DNA from: an uncultured Sutterella sp.
GTDB lineage: Bacteria > Pseudomonadota > Gammaproteobacteria > Burkholderiales > Burkholderiaceae_F
Assembly (NCBI GenBank): GCA_900754475.1
Contig: CAAECY010000054.1
Span: 1 to 30,425, forward strand
Direction of reading: 5' to 3'
DNA: 30,425 nucleotides
Part shown: positions 22,132 to 30,425 of the stretch, piece after piece
How the letters are laid out: each line of letters opens with the position of its first letter
Position numbering within the stretch: position 1 is the stretch's first letter
Notes under the pieces: model-generated
The model's database searches: none
What the model saw: only the letters and a program-made list of their open reading frames with translations
What the model was told of the DNA's origin: nothing
Position numbers and translations under genes: made by a program

Positions 22132-23805
22132 ATGAAGCAATTTATTCTAAAAAGAGTCATATTCGAAGAGAATTCGTGGAGGAAATTGTCAAAGATTGAA
22201 ATCCCTATTGCGGCTCGATTAACCGTAATTGCCGGTCACAATGGGATCGGAAAATCGTCCATCTTGGGTTTTATTGCAAATGCAAGCGGGGTAAGAACTG
22301 TCGATGGCTTTCCAGAAAAGAGCTACTTCGGGACGGAATTTCGGTCGGTCTTTGAAGAGCAGTTTCGTCTTGCGCCTGCCGACATTTCCGCCGGTTTGAA
22401 AGAAAGAGGAAAAATTCTCCTGGATTATGAATGCCAAGAGGAAATAGTTGTAAAGCAGTGCAATATTGGCACGACTAAGAAGGCCAACGGAGATGTTCGA
22501 TACAGAGTAGTACCGCGAACGAAAAAAGACGGAGGTACGGCCATCAGTTTGGGTGTTAAGGAAGACGGGAAAATCCCAATGCCTACACTGTTTGTCACTG
22601 CTGCAAGGTTATGGCCTATCGGAGAAAGCGCCAAAGTAGAAGTTTGTAAATCTACCCTAGATCCGGCAGATGTGGAATTCATGATTCGCTTCCACAATCA
22701 AATCATTCCCGGAGAAGCAGCATCGGCAGAACAAGCGGGTATGTCTGCTCATGAAGTTGATATTGGGTTGTCGGAAGGTCGCACTATGCGGACTCAACAC
22801 CCAAACTACCATTATGAGCCCACAACTATTTCGCTTGGTCAAGGAGCCCTTTCCTCAATTGCAACTGCATTGGCATCATTCAGGAAAATTAAACGAATTC
22901 TTGGTCGAGAGTATCCCGGTGGAATATTGCTAATAGATGAAATTGAGGCCGGACTCCATCCGCGTGCGCAGAATAAGCTACTGGATAAATTATTATCCCT
23001 CGGAAAGGAACTTAGGCTCCAAATTATTGTGACTACTCATTCCTTGGTTTTTCTTGATTCGATTTATCAAAGAACCATTGGAAAAGAAGCAATTGATCGA
23101 ATTGTTTATTTAATGGATACCAAAAAGCCGTGTGTTAAGGATCTAACGATAGATGAAATTCGCGAAGAGATGCTTTTGAGCAAGACAGCATTTGAGCGGC
23201 GCAAAAAATCAACAGTAACCATATATACGGAAGATGATGAAGGGCTAACAGTTTTGCGCAGGATCATCCGGAAAACGGATCTTGCTGAGCATGAGAAAAC
23301 AAAAGGTTTCTCGATAAGAAAGGTGGCCATATCTATTGGATGCAACCAAATGATAAAAATGGCGAAGAATAAGGATTTGTGGCACTTCAGTCGTTATTCT
23401 GTTTGTGTATTTGATGCTGATGTGGAAGGTAAAAGTATCGAAACATTAGAGAATTGCGTTCGTTTACCGACCGAGGCGGGATTGAAGCGAAGTCCGGAGG
23501 AAGAGATTTTTGCTTTTTTGCAAAAGGCACAACGCGATGTCGATGGAGATACCTTGGCTCGGAGAAAGTTGAGCGAAGCTTCAATATCATGGGACTGGAT
23601 CGAGGCGCACCTGAACTTAATGAATATTGAAAGCGTCAAGCAAACAAAAAAGCGAGATGCCATGAAGAAATGGTTTAGAGGGATAAACAAGGAAAGGATG
23701 AATAAAATTATTGATGTGTGGATCGATGTGAATATGGATCAAGTTCGAAAATTTGCGGAGAACTATAAGCGAGCGCTTCAGTTCGTCAAGGCTCAATACG
23801 AGTGA
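22132..23805 (+). CDS. ABC/OLD-type ATPase with TOPRIM-like C-terminal domain
   Basis: The 557-aa protein has an ABC/SMC-like ATPase domain over about 1-330: Walker A GHNGIGKSS (35-43), signature-like SLGQGALSS (234-242), Walker B ILLIDEIEAGLHP with Asp269-Glu270, and switch TTHS with His303. The C-terminal part (about 360-557) has TOPRIM features: acidic motif YTEDDEG with Glu367, a Gly near 403 and DxD in VFDADVEG (Asp428, Asp430). This is the architecture of OLD-family nucleases and of fused PARIS-type (AriA-AriB) defence proteins. The ATG at 22132 is preceded by TAAGG about 14 bp away, a weak ribosome site. Codons end in A or T far more often than in flanking genes, a sign of transfer. 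A DNA methyltransferase follows, so a restriction-like or phage-defence role is inferred. Confidence 0.8.
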   Translation: MKQFILKRVIFEENSWRKLSKIEIPIAARLTVIAGHNGIGKSSILGFIANASGVRTVDGFPEKSYFGTEFRSVFEEQFRLAPADISAGLKERGKILLDYECQEEIVVKQCNIGTTKKANGDVRYRVVPRTKKDGGTAISLGVKEDGKIPMPTLFVTAARLWPIGESAKVEVCKSTLDPADVEFMIRFHNQIIPGEAASAEQAGMSAHEVDIGLSEGRTMRTQHPNYHYEPTTISLGQGALSSIATALASFRKIKRILGREYPGGILLIDEIEAGLHPRAQNKLLDKLLSLGKELRLQIIVTTHSLVFLDSIYQRTIGKEAIDRIVYLMDTKKPCVKDLTIDEIREEMLLSKTAFERRKKSTVTIYTEDDEGLTVLRRIIRKTDLAEHEKTKGFSIRKVAISIGCNQMIKMAKNKDLWHFSRYSVCVFDADVEGKSIETLENCVRLPTEAGLKRSPEEEIFAFLQKAQRDVDGDTLARRKLSEASISWDWIEAHLNLMNIESVKQTKKRDAMKKWFRGINKERMNKIIDVWIDVNMDQVRKFAENYKRALQFVKAQYE

Positions 23806-23857
23806 TCGTGCCGTGTTGGCTGCTCACGGTAAGGCACAACATGCTTTTGCCGTTGGA

Positions 23858-23867
23858 CGACCGGTCG
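23858..23867. promoter_or_regulatory. Palindrome upstream of the methyltransferase promoter
   Basis: CGACCGGTCG is a perfect 10-bp palindrome ending 18 bp before the -35 element of the methyltransferase promoter. It may be an operator. Confidence 0.35.
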
Positions 23868-23885
23868 GCACCTCACGCAATAGAG

Positions 23886-23914
23886 TTGCATTCTGTCGTT
23901 AAAAATGTTAAAAT
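23886..23914 (+). promoter_or_regulatory. Sigma70-type promoter for the methyltransferase
   Basis: TTGCAT (23886-23891) and TAAAAT (23909-23914) are separated by exactly 17 bp, inside AT-rich DNA 33 bp before the GTG start. A perfect palindrome CGACCGGTCG lies at 23858-23867, just upstream of the -35. Confidence 0.65.
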
Positions 23915-23946
23915 ATCCACCATTTTTGGCTGGAAGGGGGATTTAA

Positions 23947-24870
23947 GTGTTGAATCCATCACCTTTGCGTTATCCCGGCGGGAAAAATCGGTTGACAGAT
24001 TTTGTCCGTTTAACAATACAAAACTTTAATATTGAGAAGTGCACGTATGTCGAACCTTTCGCAGGGGGGGCAGGGGTTGCGCTGTCGTTGTTGTTGAACA
24101 ATGATGTTGATCGTATTGTTATCAACGATTACGACAAGGCCATTTATTCTTTTTGGCGAGCTGTCAAACATGAGCCTGAGGCTCTGATTGATCTCATCGA
24201 AAAAACTCCGGTTTCAATCTCTGAATGGCATCGTCAGAAAGAAATATATCTTTCTGCAAAGTATTATTCGCTCGAACTGGCCTTCGCTGCTTTGTTCCTT
24301 AACCGAACCAATCGATCAGGAATTTTGAACGCCGGACCTATCGGCGGCTACGCCCAGGCCGGAGAGTGGAAACTGGATGTTAGGTTTAACAAAGCATCAC
24401 TCATCGAGAAGATAAGAGCCATTGCTGAACAAAGGAGCAGAATTTCCGTATATAACAAGGATATTGTTAGCTTCCTGGAAAATTATTCTTCGAAACTCGG
24501 CAGCGGTCTGTTTTTCTACTTTGATCCCCCTTATTTTAATAAAGGGCAAAGGCTTTATAAGAACTTCTTTACTCCGAAGGATCATCAGAAAATTCATGAC
24601 ATCATTTCGCAACGAGTGGATTCTCCTTGGCTGATTACGTATGATGATGTTCCTGAAATTGCTGAAATTTACTCCGGCTACGAAGTTCGCCGTTTTGATT
24701 TGACATATAGTGCAGCGAATAAGGGGACTGCCTCGGAGTTGATGATATTTTCAGACGTCAGCTGTTGCCCGACTCAAGGTCAGCTTCAGGAGAATAAGAT
24801 CAAAATCAACTTGAGGGATTGTGACGTTTTGAACGAATGTAAATCCGGGCATATTCTTGAGGTTGGTTAA
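23947..24870 (+). CDS. D12-class (Dam-type) DNA adenine methyltransferase
   Basis: The 307-aa protein is an N6-adenine DNA methyltransferase of the D12/alpha class. Motif X RYPGGK is at 8-13, the SAM-binding motif I VEPFAGGAGV at 35-44, the conserved FLNRTNRSGI at 117-126 and the catalytic DPPY at 193-196. After the usual domain it has a Cys-containing extension of about 40 residues (from about 268). The GTG at 23947 is chosen because AAGGGGG lies about 8 bp before it; a TTG at 23950 is the next option. Codon use is AT-rich like the ATPase gene before it. It has its own promoter, 141 bp separates it from the ATPase gene, and a strong terminator follows. Methylation could protect host DNA from the ATPase/TOPRIM protein. 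Target sequence unknown. Confidence 0.9.
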   Translation: MLNPSPLRYPGGKNRLTDFVRLTIQNFNIEKCTYVEPFAGGAGVALSLLLNNDVDRIVINDYDKAIYSFWRAVKHEPEALIDLIEKTPVSISEWHRQKEIYLSAKYYSLELAFAALFLNRTNRSGILNAGPIGGYAQAGEWKLDVRFNKASLIEKIRAIAEQRSRISVYNKDIVSFLENYSSKLGSGLFFYFDPPYFNKGQRLYKNFFTPKDHQKIHDIISQRVDSPWLITYDDVPEIAEIYSGYEVRRFDLTYSAANKGTASELMIFSDVSCCPTQGQLQENKIKINLRDCDVLNECKSGHILEVG

Positions 24871-25230
24871 AAAATGTACTTTGCGAGAAACATAGGTGCT
24901 TCCTATCATCTGATGAGTCTTGATTTCTAGCCATGTATCGGGGCTGTACAGATGTATAGAAAAGGCCAAAACGTGAAAGCTCGATAGTCGGCTGTTGCTT
25001 CAAGCTGACTATCGAGCTTTATTTTTGCAGGCAAAGCATTTCTGTATTAAAGGACGCATTCAGCGGGTAACCTGATAGAGTGCTGTAAATTCACGATTTT
25101 TTGACGGATTCATTTTTTTCCGGGACGTATTTTCTTTGGATTTAAGGTGCCGGTCGTCATTTGTCGGTAAAATCCGTTCACACCTCCGCCCGGGAACAGT
25201 CCCTCGGGCGCGCCGCAAAAGGAAAAGAAG
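24871..25230. other. Intergenic region between the two defence modules
   Basis: It holds the terminator 24976-25026 and then AT-rich DNA upstream of the helicase gene. Possible promoter pieces are TTGACG at 25101-25106 (with a weak ACGTAT 18 bp on) and TAAAAT at 25168-25173, but no clean pair. Composition returns to GC-rich near 25180. No gene is supported. Confidence 0.5.
24976..25026 (+). terminator. Very strong terminator closing the AT-rich module
   Basis: An 18-bp stem (14 perfect pairs AAAGCTCGATAGTC/GACTATCGAGCTTT, then one G-T pair and three more) with a 9-nt loop is followed by TTTATTTTTG. The A-run on the left arm makes it potentially bidirectional. Confidence 0.9.
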
Positions 25231-28200
25231 ATGGAGAACAAATTCGCCGCCGGGATGCGCGTCGTCGTCCGAGACGCCGAGTGGCTCGTCAAGCGCGTCG
25301 AGCGCGCCAAGGGGAAGGACCCCGAAGGGCTCGTGGAACTCACCTGCACGGGGATTTCGAACATCGTGCGCGGGCAGGAGCGCAAGTTCCTCGTCGAGTA
25401 CGAAGACGGCGTCACGATCCTGCGTCCCGAAGAAACGAACCTCGTTGCGGACGCCTCGCAGCGTTTCGTGAAGTCGAAGCTCTTCATCGAGTCGCTCCTG
25501 CGCCGCACGCCCCCGACCGACGCCAAGGTGCACGTCGCGCAGAAAGCCGCGATGGACGTGCTCCCGTACCAGCTGAAGCCCGCCGTCGAAGCGCTCTCCG
25601 CCACGCGTCCCCGCATCCTCATTGCGGACGCGGTCGGTATCGGCAAAACGCTCGAAGCGGGTATTCTCGTCACCGAACTCATCGCGCGCGGCCGGGGAAA
25701 ACGCATTCTCGTTCTCACCGTCAAAGCGATGCTCGAACAGTTCCAGAAAGAGTTCTGGAACCGTTTCTCGATTCCTTTGACGCGCCTTGACAGCGACGGC
25801 CTGCAACGCCTCATGACGCGGATTCCGAGCGGGCACAACCCGTTCCTCTACGTCGACCGCTCGATCGTCTCGATTGATACGCTGAAGCAAAGCTCCCAGT
25901 ACCGCACGTTCCTCGAAGACGCGTACTGGGACATCATCCTGATCGACGAAGCGCACAACGTCGCCGAACGCGGCTCGATGAGTCAGCGCGCGCAGCTCGC
26001 GCGCCTTCTCTCGCAGCGCTCCGACGCCCTCATCATGCTTTCCGCCACCCCGCACGACGGGCGCCCCGAGAGCTTCGCGAGCTTGATCGACATGCTCGAC
26101 CCGACGGTGCTCCCCGATCGGAAGAACTACGAAGCGAAGGACTTCATGGGGAAGGGCCTCGTCGTTCGACGTTTCAAAAACGACATCCGCGGCGAAGCCT
26201 CGAAGGAATTCCCCGAGCGCTCGATCAAAACGATCCGCGTCGACGCCAATGCCGCGGAGAACGCGGTCTACCGGACGCTCGCGGAGTTGGAGTTCAAGCA
26301 CATCGACGCGAAGCACCAACGGGGGAGCGAGCTCTTTCGCACGACCCTCACGAAGGCGCTCTTTTCGAGCCCCGCGGCCTGCATTTCGACCGTCAAGAAC
26401 CGCTTGAAGAAGCTCGAAGCGCTCTCCGGCAACGAAAACGCGCAGAACGACGTCGACGTTCTCAAAGGCTTCCTCGCGGACCTCGAAACGCTCGTCGACA
26501 AGGCGAAGTTCTCGAAGTACCTGGCGCTCGTCGACCTTCTCACGGGAGGCAACGCCTTCGAGTCGTCCTTCGGCTGGACGAAGGCGGCGGACGACCGACT
26601 CGTTGTTTTCACGGAAAGCCGTCAGACGCTCGACTTCCTCGCAAAAAACCTCCCGAAGGACGTGGGTTTGAAGCCCGAGCAGGTGGTGGTTCTGAAGGGG
26701 GACGACAGCGACAAGGACCTCATGGACGCCGTTGAGAAATTCAACCGCGCCGAGAATCCCGTGCGCCTCATGCTCGCGACCGACGTCGCGAGCGAAGGCT
26801 TGAACCTGCATCGTCTCTGCCACCGGCTCGTTCACTTCGACATCCCCTGGTCGCTCATGACCTTCCAGCAGCGTAACGGCCGCGTGGACCGCTACGGTCA
26901 GACGAAGCAGCCTCTCATCCGCTACCTCCAAACGGTCGCGCCCGAAGAGGAGAACGCGAAGCTCTTCGGCGACGCGCGCGTTCTGGAGCTCCTCGTTGAA
27001 AAGGACGAAAACGCAAGCAAGACGATCGACGACCCGCGCGAATTCGGAGGGACCAAAGAAGAGCAGGAAGCCCATACGGCGGCCGTCATGCAGAACGAAG
27101 TCGATCCAACGCCTCCTATGGACTATAACCTCAATGACCCGCTCGCCTACATGAGGTGGGGTGACAAGATACTCAAGAAAACGCAGGACGAAGGTGAGAC
27201 GGAGACCTCCTCCGACCCCGCATCGCGCCTTGCGACGGGATTCTTGGACCTCTCGAACGGCGACGGGCCGGGTTTGTTCGGTCTCCAGGACGAAACGGAC
27301 CTCGCCGAACGGTCGCTCCTTTTCCCCTCGGACTACGACTTCATCAAGTCGGGTCTGAGTCTTCGTCGTACTGTCGACGAAGGGGCGGGTCGCATGAAGA
27401 CGGACACGACCTTCGCGGACGATCGTCGCACGATCGAACTTATGCCGCCCGCTGACTTGGACGTGCGTCTTACGTACCTGCCGCGCGAAGTGCTTCCCGA
27501 AGACCGACGCTTCCGTTTGACGGACGACGCCGAACGCATTCAGAAGTCGATTCGCGACGCCGCCTCGAACCCCAATTCTTCGTGGCCCGAGTTGCAGCTT
27601 CTCTGGGAGATGCACCCCGTCATTCAGTGGATGGAAGACTGGGCGATCGGAGCGTTCGGTCGCCACGCGGCGCCGATCCTGAATCTCGAAGACCGGATCG
27701 GCGAGGATGAAGTGTGGATCCTCATGCAAGGGGGCTATCCCAACCTGCGCGGCTACACGCCGGTGCACGACTGGTCGTGCGTGCGGGTGACGGCCCAAGG
27801 GGCCGAGCTTCTCCCCCGACGGGACCTCATGAAGAAGCTCGAACTTTCGCGCCCCTTCGTGAACACGGGGAAGGTGCCGGATGCGGAACCCCTGCGGGCG
27901 TTGCTCCCTCAGGCGGTCGAACTGATGCGCGCGCACCTCGCTCAAAAGCGAGTTGAATTCGAAGCGACGCAAAAGCCTTTGCTCGACAAAAAGATCGCCG
28001 AACTCAAAGCGATGTGCAAGCGGCAACTGTCGCTCTTCGAAGAGTCCGAGCTCGAAGAGTTGGACGCAAGCCAGGCCGATGCGAAGGCGGATTCCAAGGC
28101 AGCCCTCAAACCCCTCAGCCGGGCCGAGGAGAAGCGCCGTCAGCGCCGCAACTACATCGAAGGTGTCTTCAAGCAGGCCGAAGACTACGCACACGGCGTT

Positions 28201-28287
28201 CACACGTTGGACGCCGAACCCTATATCCAGGTGACCGCCGTCATTACGGGTCGCCTTACGGGCGCCCCCTTGGGCGCGCGCCATTGA
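25231..28287 (+). CDS. drmD: SNF2/DEAH helicase, probable DISARM DrmD
   Basis: The 1018-aa superfamily 2 helicase has Walker A ADAVGIGKTLEAG (Lys139, Thr140), DEAH box ILIDEAHNV (239-242), motif III LSATPHDG, and a second lobe with VVFTESRQTLDFL, ATDVASEGLNLHR and motif VI QRNGRVDRYGQ (547-557). The last about 450 residues have no recognised domain and end in a charged helical part (LDKKIAELKAMCKRQLSLFEE). The ATG at 25231 follows AAAAGGA. The next gene, a large DNA methyltransferase, starts 15 bp after its stop. SNF2 helicase followed by a large adenine methyltransferase is the order of class 1 DISARM (drmD-drmMI), a phage restriction system. A BREX-like or other helicase-methyltransferase system is the alternative. 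Codon use is host-like. Confidence 0.75.
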   Translation: MENKFAAGMRVVVRDAEWLVKRVERAKGKDPEGLVELTCTGISNIVRGQERKFLVEYEDGVTILRPEETNLVADASQRFVKSKLFIESLLRRTPPTDAKVHVAQKAAMDVLPYQLKPAVEALSATRPRILIADAVGIGKTLEAGILVTELIARGRGKRILVLTVKAMLEQFQKEFWNRFSIPLTRLDSDGLQRLMTRIPSGHNPFLYVDRSIVSIDTLKQSSQYRTFLEDAYWDIILIDEAHNVAERGSMSQRAQLARLLSQRSDALIMLSATPHDGRPESFASLIDMLDPTVLPDRKNYEAKDFMGKGLVVRRFKNDIRGEASKEFPERSIKTIRVDANAAENAVYRTLAELEFKHIDAKHQRGSELFRTTLTKALFSSPAACISTVKNRLKKLEALSGNENAQNDVDVLKGFLADLETLVDKAKFSKYLALVDLLTGGNAFESSFGWTKAADDRLVVFTESRQTLDFLAKNLPKDVGLKPEQVVVLKGDDSDKDLMDAVEKFNRAENPVRLMLATDVASEGLNLHRLCHRLVHFDIPWSLMTFQQRNGRVDRYGQTKQPLIRYLQTVAPEEENAKLFGDARVLELLVEKDENASKTIDDPREFGGTKEEQEAHTAAVMQNEVDPTPPMDYNLNDPLAYMRWGDKILKKTQDEGETETSSDPASRLATGFLDLSNGDGPGLFGLQDETDLAERSLLFPSDYDFIKSGLSLRRTVDEGAGRMKTDTTFADDRRTIELMPPADLDVRLTYLPREVLPEDRRFRLTDDAERIQKSIRDAASNPNSSWPELQLLWEMHPVIQWMEDWAIGAFGRHAAPILNLEDRIGEDEVWILMQGGYPNLRGYTPVHDWSCVRVTAQGAELLPRRDLMKKLELSRPFVNTGKVPDAEPLRALLPQAVELMRAHLAQKRVEFEATQKPLLDKKIAELKAMCKRQLSLFEESELEELDASQADAKADSKAALKPLSRAEEKRRQRRNYIEGVFKQAEDYAHGVHTLDAEPYIQVTAVITGRLTGAPLGARH

Positions 28288-28302
28288 CGGACGGAGACCG
28301 CC

Positions 28303-30425
28303 ATGGAATGGAACGGTATTGAGAACGAACACGAGTTTTACAGCGCCTACTTCTTCTCGGAAAGCTTGGGCTCGACTCTGAAAGCGAAGCTTGACGCGTG
28401 GAAGGAGGAAGAGTCGAAGGCGGCGGAAAGCGCCGCGAAGACGGAAGAGGGCGGAAAGACAAAGCGCCTTCTCGCTCCCGGGCACGCGCTGCGCCTCGAA
28501 GCGCGTCAGCGTCTCGCCGAATTCGAAGAGATCCGTGCCGAAACGGACCCGACCGAACGCCTGAACGCCGCCCGCAAGACGATTCGCGGGATGATGGAGG
28601 CGTTGCGCATTCCCGCGTTCGACGCGGTGGAGACCGTGCGCCCCATGGGGGACGATCGGATGCCGCTGCCGCTTCTCGGCGCCTTCGGGCACAAGGCCGC
28701 GGACGGCACCTCGGGCGACCCCGTGCTTTGGGTGCTCGATGCGACGGAAGGTATCTTGAAGGGGGACGAGGACGACAAAGACCCCCTGGCGATGCACGTC
28801 GACCTCAGGCAGTTCGAGGAACTCCCGGAACTCACGGCGAAAGCGAAGGAAAACTTCGCGGACGACTGGGGGAAGCTCGTTGCGAACGTCGTTTTTCAAG
28901 CGGAACGCCCGCCCCGTTGGGTGATTCTTGCCGCGCCCGAAACGTGGGTGCTGATCGACCGCACGAAGTACGCGCGCCGCGCCGTGCTGCGCTTCAATTG
29001 GAAGGAACTCTTCGTGCGTCGCGAGGCGTCCGTCCTCGACGTCTGCGGTGCGCTCCTTTGCTCCGAATCGATGACGTCGGTGGAGGGCTCCGTCCTTCTG
29101 GACGACGTCGACGAAACGGCCCACAAAGAGGCCTACGGCGTTTCGGAGTCCCTCAAAAAGTCGCTCCGCGAAGCGATCGAACTCCTCGGGAACGAAGCCG
29201 CGCGTCAGATCGTCGCGAAGCGCCGCGAGCACTCCAAAGCCATTTGGGCGGACGAGTCGCTCGCTGCGAACCTCACGGTCGAGTGCCTGCGCTACATGTA
29301 CCGCATCCTCTTCCTCCTCTTCGTCGAGTCGCGAAAGGAGCTGAAGTACGCTCCGGTCGACAATCTCGCGTACCGAAGCGGCTACTCGTTCGAGTCGCTG
29401 CGCGACCTGGAACTCGTGCCGCTTGTGACCGACGAAGATCGGGAAGGGCGCTTTTTGCACGATTCCATCACGAAGCTCGTTTCCTTCTACGCGGAGGGGA
29501 CGACGGAAAAAGCGCCTTCCGTCGAAACGAAGAAGGGAGAGAAGAAGGCGGCCGAACCCGGCACCAACTTCGCGGCCCAGGCCTTTCTGATCGAGCCCCT
29601 GCGCGGGACGCTCTTCGATATGAGCCGTACGCCCCTTTTGAATCACGTCGTCTTCCCTAACGCCGTGCTTCAGAAGGTGATCCGCCTCATGAGCCTTTCG
29701 CGCGGTGATAAGCGCTCCCGAACGGGGCGTATTTCCTACGCGCACCTCGGCATCAACCAGTTGGGGGCGGTCTACGAAGCGCTCCTTTCCTACCGCGGGT
29801 TCTTCGCCAAAGAAGACCTCTACGAGGTGCACCCCGCGGGCGAAGCCGTGAACGAATTCGAGGCGGGGTACTTCGTGACCGCGTCCGAACTCGATCACTA
29901 CAACGACGACGAAAAGGTCTACGTTACGACCCCCGAAGGGGAGAAGAAGCTCAAGGTCTACCCGAAGGAAACCTTCATCTACCGCCTGACGGGGCGCGAC
30001 CGCGAAAAGTCCGCCTCTTACTACACGCCCGAACTTCTCACGCAGTGCGTCGTCAAGTACACGATCGCCGAGTACGTGAAGACGGTGCTCGACAAGCTCC
30101 CCGACGACAAGGCGCGCGCGGAGAAGATCCTCGCGCTCAAGATCTGCGAACCGGCCATGGGGTCGGCCGCATTCTTGAACGAAACCGTGAACCAGTTGGC
30201 GGTTCTCTACATGGACTACGCCCAGAAGGCGCAAGAGGAACGCCTCTCGCAGGAGGCCTACTCGGCGGAACTTCAGCGCGTGAAGATGTTCATGGCCGAC
30301 AACTGCGTCTTCGGCGTCGACTTGAACCCCGTCGCGGTCGAGCTCGCGGAAGTCTCGTTGTGGCTCAACGCCCTTTCCTCGGACCGGTTCGTGCCGTGGT
30401 TCACTCTTCAGCTCAAGTCGGGGAA
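28303..30425 (+). CDS. drmMI: Large DNA adenine methyltransferase, probable DISARM DrmMI, 3' end outside window
   Basis: The frame is open from the ATG at 28303 to the window edge, giving 707 residues so far. The first about 560 residues are an N-terminal region with charged helices. The methyltransferase core then begins: SASYYTPELL (571-580), motif I EPAMGSAAFLNE (616-627) and FGVDLNPVAVELAEVSLWLN (from 670). These are marks of class I Eco57I-like/type IIG-like DNA methyltransferases. The NPPY catalytic motif must lie beyond the edge. GGAG precedes the start by about 8 bp, and the gene directly follows drmD in one operon. In DISARM the methyltransferase marks host DNA. The system call depends on drmA, drmB and drmC being present downstream, which cannot be seen here. 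Confidence 0.75.
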   Translation, partial: MEWNGIENEHEFYSAYFFSESLGSTLKAKLDAWKEEESKAAESAAKTEEGGKTKRLLAPGHALRLEARQRLAEFEEIRAETDPTERLNAARKTIRGMMEALRIPAFDAVETVRPMGDDRMPLPLLGAFGHKAADGTSGDPVLWVLDATEGILKGDEDDKDPLAMHVDLRQFEELPELTAKAKENFADDWGKLVANVVFQAERPPRWVILAAPETWVLIDRTKYARRAVLRFNWKELFVRREASVLDVCGALLCSESMTSVEGSVLLDDVDETAHKEAYGVSESLKKSLREAIELLGNEAARQIVAKRREHSKAIWADESLAANLTVECLRYMYRILFLLFVESRKELKYAPVDNLAYRSGYSFESLRDLELVPLVTDEDREGRFLHDSITKLVSFYAEGTTEKAPSVETKKGEKKAAEPGTNFAAQAFLIEPLRGTLFDMSRTPLLNHVVFPNAVLQKVIRLMSLSRGDKRSRTGRISYAHLGINQLGAVYEALLSYRGFFAKEDLYEVHPAGEAVNEFEAGYFVTASELDHYNDDEKVYVTTPEGEKKLKVYPKETFIYRLTGRDREKSASYYTPELLTQCVVKYTIAEYVKTVLDKLPDDKARAEKILALKICEPAMGSAAFLNETVNQLAVLYMDYAQKAQEERLSQEAYSAELQRVKMFMADNCVFGVDLNPVAVELAEVSLWLNALSSDRFVPWFTLQLKSG

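Noticed and set aside
22132..24870. Retron, CRISPR or toxin-antitoxin reading of the AT-rich module
   Set aside because: No reverse transcriptase, repeat-spacer array or small toxin gene is present; the two proteins are an ATPase/TOPRIM and a methyltransferase.
25060..30234. A 1724-codon open frame on the minus strand opposite drmD and drmMI
   Set aside because: It spans two unrelated plus-strand genes with full helicase and methyltransferase motifs. Its composition is the usual antisense shadow of GC-rich codon bias, with no recognisable domain.

Overview
The window reads as a high-GC chromosome segment of a proteobacterium, most likely a Burkholderiales member of the Sutterellaceae type. 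That guess rests on the G/C-ending codon use, an H-NS-type protein with a Burkholderiales-like C-terminal motif, a Tat-exported fumarate-reductase-like flavoprotein, a DcuC carrier and a YidE/AspT-type transporter. All of these suit an anaerobic, amino-acid and dicarboxylate-using gut organism. The lineage is an inference; no rRNA or tRNA gene is present to confirm it.

Left part (1-10.2 kb): a cut-off small lipoprotein, an exported protein of unknown function, a peptidase E homologue with a Tat-type signal, a C-terminally truncated IS256-family transposase on the minus strand, a TPR protein and a YbjN-like protein both with acidic tails, a YidE/AspT-family membrane transporter (minus) and an aldo/keto reductase.

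Middle part (10.2-19.6 kb): an amino-acid-handling cluster. A GntR-type regulator (minus) is divergent from an AbgA-like M20 amidohydrolase and a DcuC-family carrier. Two near-identical CTGTCGACAG palindromes lie in the regulator/hydrolase intergenic region. Next come a D-threonine aldolase/D-serine dehydratase-type PLP enzyme (minus) and, divergent from it, a RidA-type deaminase tightly followed by a threonine-synthase-like PLP lyase with an N-terminal zinc-ribbon-like cysteine set. Together they look like a route that frees an amino acid from an acylated or peptide-like precursor, dehydrates or cleaves it, detoxifies the reactive enamine and moves the carboxylate product. A tandem-domain universal stress protein and an H-NS-like protein follow.

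Right part (19.7-30.4 kb): a small unknown protein and a Tat-exported flavoprotein (both minus), then a defence region. First is a clearly AT-richer two-gene module: an ABC/OLD-type ATPase with a TOPRIM-like C-terminal domain, and a D12-class DNA adenine methyltransferase with its own good promoter, closed by a strong terminator. It is followed by a host-like high-GC pair, a 1018-aa SNF2/DEAH helicase and a large DNA methyltransferase running off the window edge. That pair best matches the drmD-drmMI start of a class 1 DISARM system. The AT-rich ATPase/TOPRIM plus methyltransferase pair is the best candidate here for a little-described system.
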